Shown here piece after piece: positions 7,154-8,884 of a DNA stretch of 8,884 nucleotides. The DNA is from Kiritimatiellia bacterium (lineage in GTDB: Bacteria; Verrucomicrobiota; Kiritimatiellia; RFP12; UBA1067): positions 1 through 8,884 of the forward strand of contig CAAGNL010000207.1 in NCBI GenBank assembly GCA_900771305.1. Reading direction: 5' to 3'. Numbering within the stretch: the first letter of the stretch is position 1; every line of letters starts with the position of its first letter. A program made the position numbers and the translations under genes. The notes below the pieces were generated by a model. It was not told the origin of the DNA, ran no database searches, and saw only the letters and a list, made by a program, of their open reading frames with translations.

Positions 7154-8389
7154 ATGAAACTGGCTGATCTCAAGGGCAAAACCGTCGGCGTGTGCGTGTC
7201 GGGCGGACTGGATTCGAAGACCATCTGCTGCGTCCTCCAGGATGCGGGCGTGAAGGTGAAGGCGTTCTCGGCGAACGTCGGCCAGCCTGACGAGAAGGAC
7301 ATCAACGACATCAAGAAGAAGATGGCTCCCACGGGCGTCGACACGACGATCGTCGACGTGACGAAGGAAATGGCCGACATCTGCTTTGAGACGGTCAAGT
7401 GCCAGGCAATGTACGACGGCGGCTACTGGAACTCCACGGGCATTGCCCGTGCGGTGACGGTGCAGGCGCTCCTCCCTGCGATGAAGAAGGCCGGCTGCAC
7501 GGTGCTCGTGCACGGCGCGACGGGCCGCGGCAACGACCAGATGCGCTTCGAGCGCTATACGAACGTGCTGGATCCGAAGTTCGGCGTGTACGCCCCCTGG
7601 CGCGACAGCGACCTCCTCAAGCTCTTCCCCGGTCGCACCGAGATGGTCGCCTTCCTCGCGAAGCGCGGCATCACGGCGTTCGTCGGCACGAAGAAGAAGT
7701 ACTCCACGGACGCGAACCTCGCTGGTCTTTCGCATGAGGCCGAGGATCTCGAATCGATGGAGACCTCGATGCGCATCGTGAAGCCCACGATGGGCGTGTG
7801 GCCCGAGAAGGCGCCGAACAAGGTCGAGAAGGTGACGCTCTCCTTCGTGAAGGGCCGCTGCGTGGCCGTCAACGGCAAGAAGATGTCCCCGCTCGAAGTC
7901 ATGCTCGAGATGAACAAGGTCGGCGGCCGCAACGGCATCGGCATGAAGCACGCGCTCGAGAACCGCATCATCGGCACGAAGAGCCGCGGCGTCTACGAGG
8001 CTCCTGGCATGGAAGTGCTGAGCTGGGGTCTCAAGTACATCTACGAGGGCATCATGGACCGTCGTTCGACGCTCCTCTTCCAGCAGCTCTCCAAGCTCGT
8101 CAGCGACCAGATCTACGATGGCCGCTGGTTCGACCCCGCCACCCAGGCGGCCCGCGCGGCCATCCAGGTGTGGGCCGACAAGGCGACGGCCGATGTCACG
8201 CTCGGCCTCTACAAGGGCAACATCTTCTTCGAGAGCCTCAAGGGCCTCAAGGCGACGATCTACAACGAAGCCGACAGCTCGATGGAGGCCTCCAACGGCC
8301 TGAATCCGCACAGCTCGCAGGGTTTTGCGGAGATCCAGAGCGTCGAGGCGAAGATGCTCGCGAAGAGCGGCCAGATCGTCGCCAAGTGA
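7154..8389 (+). CDS. argG: Argininosuccinate synthase
   Basis: ArgG joins citrulline and aspartate using ATP to make argininosuccinate, AMP and pyrophosphate, the penultimate step of arginine synthesis, in the cytoplasm. The protein has 411 residues. The ATP-binding PP-loop is SGGLDS at residues 16-21, followed by ANVGQPDEKD. The HGATGRGNDQMRFE segment and YSTDANLAGLSHEAEDLE are strong family signatures, and later GGRNGIGM, ENRIIGTKSRGVYEAPG and YDGRWFDP match the synthetase domain. From memory, the pattern resembles the E. coli (longer) class of ArgG more than the short class, but with a shorter C terminus. The start is preceded by AAGGAAAGG at 7133-7141, a good Shine-Dalgarno sequence with a longish 12-base spacer. 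No other arginine genes are nearby. It has its own promoter and a strong terminator, so it looks monocistronic. Confidence 0.95.
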   Translation: MKLADLKGKTVGVCVSGGLDSKTICCVLQDAGVKVKAFSANVGQPDEKDINDIKKKMAPTGVDTTIVDVTKEMADICFETVKCQAMYDGGYWNSTGIARAVTVQALLPAMKKAGCTVLVHGATGRGNDQMRFERYTNVLDPKFGVYAPWRDSDLLKLFPGRTEMVAFLAKRGITAFVGTKKKYSTDANLAGLSHEAEDLESMETSMRIVKPTMGVWPEKAPNKVEKVTLSFVKGRCVAVNGKKMSPLEVMLEMNKVGGRNGIGMKHALENRIIGTKSRGVYEAPGMEVLSWGLKYIYEGIMDRRSTLLFQQLSKLVSDQIYDGRWFDPATQAARAAIQVWADKATADVTLGLYKGNIFFESLKGLKATIYNEADSSMEASNGLNPHSSQGFAEIQSVEAKMLAKSGQIVAK

Positions 8390-8410
8390 CCTGGTGATCG
8401 ATGAGAGTGG

Positions 8411-8458
8411 AGAACGACCGGTGGTTACGTTTGAACCTCCCGGTCGTTCTTTTCGTTT
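8411..8458 (+). terminator. Rho-independent terminator after argG
   Basis: AGAACGACCGG (8411-8421) pairs perfectly with CCGGTCGTTCT (8440-8450), an 11-bp stem. An inner GGTT/AACC helix (8423-8426 with 8434-8437) caps a 7-base loop. The interrupted T-tract TTTTCGTTT follows at 8450-8458. It begins 22 bases after the argG stop and ends 8 bases before the next start codon. Confidence 0.9.
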
Positions 8459-8461
8459 AAT
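8431..8461 (+). promoter_or_regulatory. Possible promoter inside the argG terminator, for the ExbB-like gene
   Basis: TTGAAC (8431-8436, 4 of 6 matches to the -35 consensus) and TTTAAT (8456-8461, 5 of 6 matches to TATAAT) are separated by 19 bases. The spacer is at the long end of the normal range. The predicted start point would fall at about 8467-8468, the ATG itself, giving a leaderless message. This fits the absence of any Shine-Dalgarno site before 8467. It is a weak match, proposed because nothing else explains expression of the downstream gene. Confidence 0.3.
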
Positions 8462-8466
8462 CGAGT

Positions 8467-8857
8467 ATGAAGGACTGTCTCAAGTATTTTATCGACGGTG
8501 GACCGGTCATGTGGCCGATCCTTCTTCTGTCCGTTCTGGGACTGTCGATCGTGGTTGAACGTCTGATCGCCTTTTTCACGTTCTTCCGCGAAGAGTGCCC
8601 CTGTGTCGAGCCGCAGGAACGTCTCAATTCCCTTCAGCGCGGATTCGGTCTGATATCCACCATCATCACCGCCGAGCCGATGCTGGGCATCCTCGGCACG
8701 GTGACGGGCATCATCAAGACCTTCGGCTCGTTCAAGCTGGCCGAAAACTCGTCTCCACTCGCCGCTACGGCGGGTATCGGCGAGGCGCTGATCACGACGG
8801 CCGCCGGCATCGTTGCGGCGTTGATTCTCATCTTCCCGTATAATTTCCTGTTGGGGC
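8467..8857 (+). CDS. MotA/TolQ/ExbB-family proton channel protein, 3' end missing
   Basis: About 130 genuine residues are present before adapter sequence replaces the gene. ExbB/TolQ proteins sit in the inner membrane with ExbD/TolR and use the proton gradient to power outer-membrane transport or envelope upkeep. The opening FIDGGPVMWPILLLSVLGLSIVVERL is typical of the family (first membrane helix about residues 15-40, in two hydrophobic runs). The second helix carries EPMLGILGTVTGIIKTF (70-86), the family's P-x-LG-LGTV signature. The third helix is GIGEALITTAAGIVAALIL (103-121), with the conserved Thr pair. Only about 20-25 residues separate helices one and two, where E. coli ExbB has a cytoplasmic loop of nearly 90, so this is a short-loop form. 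The start is fixed: an in-frame TAA at 8458-8460 lies two codons before the ATG. Codons after 8857 (reading IGRASCRE) are not part of the gene. Confidence 0.85.
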
Positions 8858-8884
8858 AGATCGGAAGGGCGTCGTGTAGGGAAA
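8858..8884 (+). other. Illumina adapter sequence at the contig end
   Basis: From AGATCGGAAG at 8858 to the last base, 26 of 27 positions match the read-through form of the Illumina TruSeq universal adapter. The only difference is G instead of A at 8868. Translated in the frame of the ExbB-like gene it gives IGRASCRE, a peptide known as an adapter artefact in protein databases. It is sequencing-library sequence, not genomic DNA, and marks the true end of usable sequence at about 8857. Confidence 0.96.

Noticed and set aside
7037..8311. Long minus-strand open frame opposite argG
   Set aside because: argG on the plus strand is unmistakable; the antisense product is Arg, Ala, His and Val-rich without domains.
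8858..8884. C-terminal residues IGRASCRE as part of the ExbB-like protein
   Set aside because: They are the translation of Illumina adapter sequence, not of genomic DNA.

Overview
The window looks like a complete metagenomic contig from a GC-rich, Gram-negative bacterium. The leftmost gene is cut at base 1, and the last 27 bases are almost identical to an Illumina adapter, so the right edge is probably the physical contig end. An outer-membrane beta-barrel end, two Tat-exported Gfo/Idh/MocA proteins, a Sec-exported glycoside hydrolase and an ExbB-type protein suggest a polysaccharide-using member of the PVC group. Kiritimatiellota or another verrucomicrobial lineage is my best guess. This is inference from gene content, with no marker gene to confirm it.

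Layout, all on the + strand. Bases 1-98 are the C-terminal end of an outer-membrane beta-barrel protein, followed by a terminator hairpin (124-177). Bases 185-7098 hold four tightly spaced genes, with gaps of 2, 31 and 20 bases, that look like one operon. They encode a B12-binding-type radical SAM enzyme with an unusual CX4CX2C cluster motif, two Gfo/Idh/MocA oxidoreductases each with a twin-arginine signal, and an 822-residue secreted protein joining a GH5-type glycosidase to a DapA/NanA-type (dihydrodipicolinate synthase / N-acetylneuraminate lyase fold) aldolase. An extended -10 promoter (7110-7118) precedes argG (7154-8389), which ends in a strong terminator (8411-8458). A MotA/TolQ/ExbB-family gene starts at 8467 and runs into the adapter at about 8858.

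How the genes may work together (inference): the two oxidoreductases and the GH5-aldolase protein would share the periplasm or cell surface. There they could take apart a glycan by combining ordinary hydrolysis with NAD(P)-dependent sugar oxidation and a Schiff-base aldolase or dehydratase step. The radical SAM enzyme would act in the cytoplasm on an unknown substrate. argG (arginine synthesis) and the ExbB-like gene (proton-motive-force coupling) appear to be separate units.

The most unusual item is the GH5-DapA fusion. It keeps recognisable catalytic residues in both halves, has only a few linker residues, and carries a Sec signal on a domain whose known members are cytoplasmic. The main technical caution is the adapter-derived contig end.
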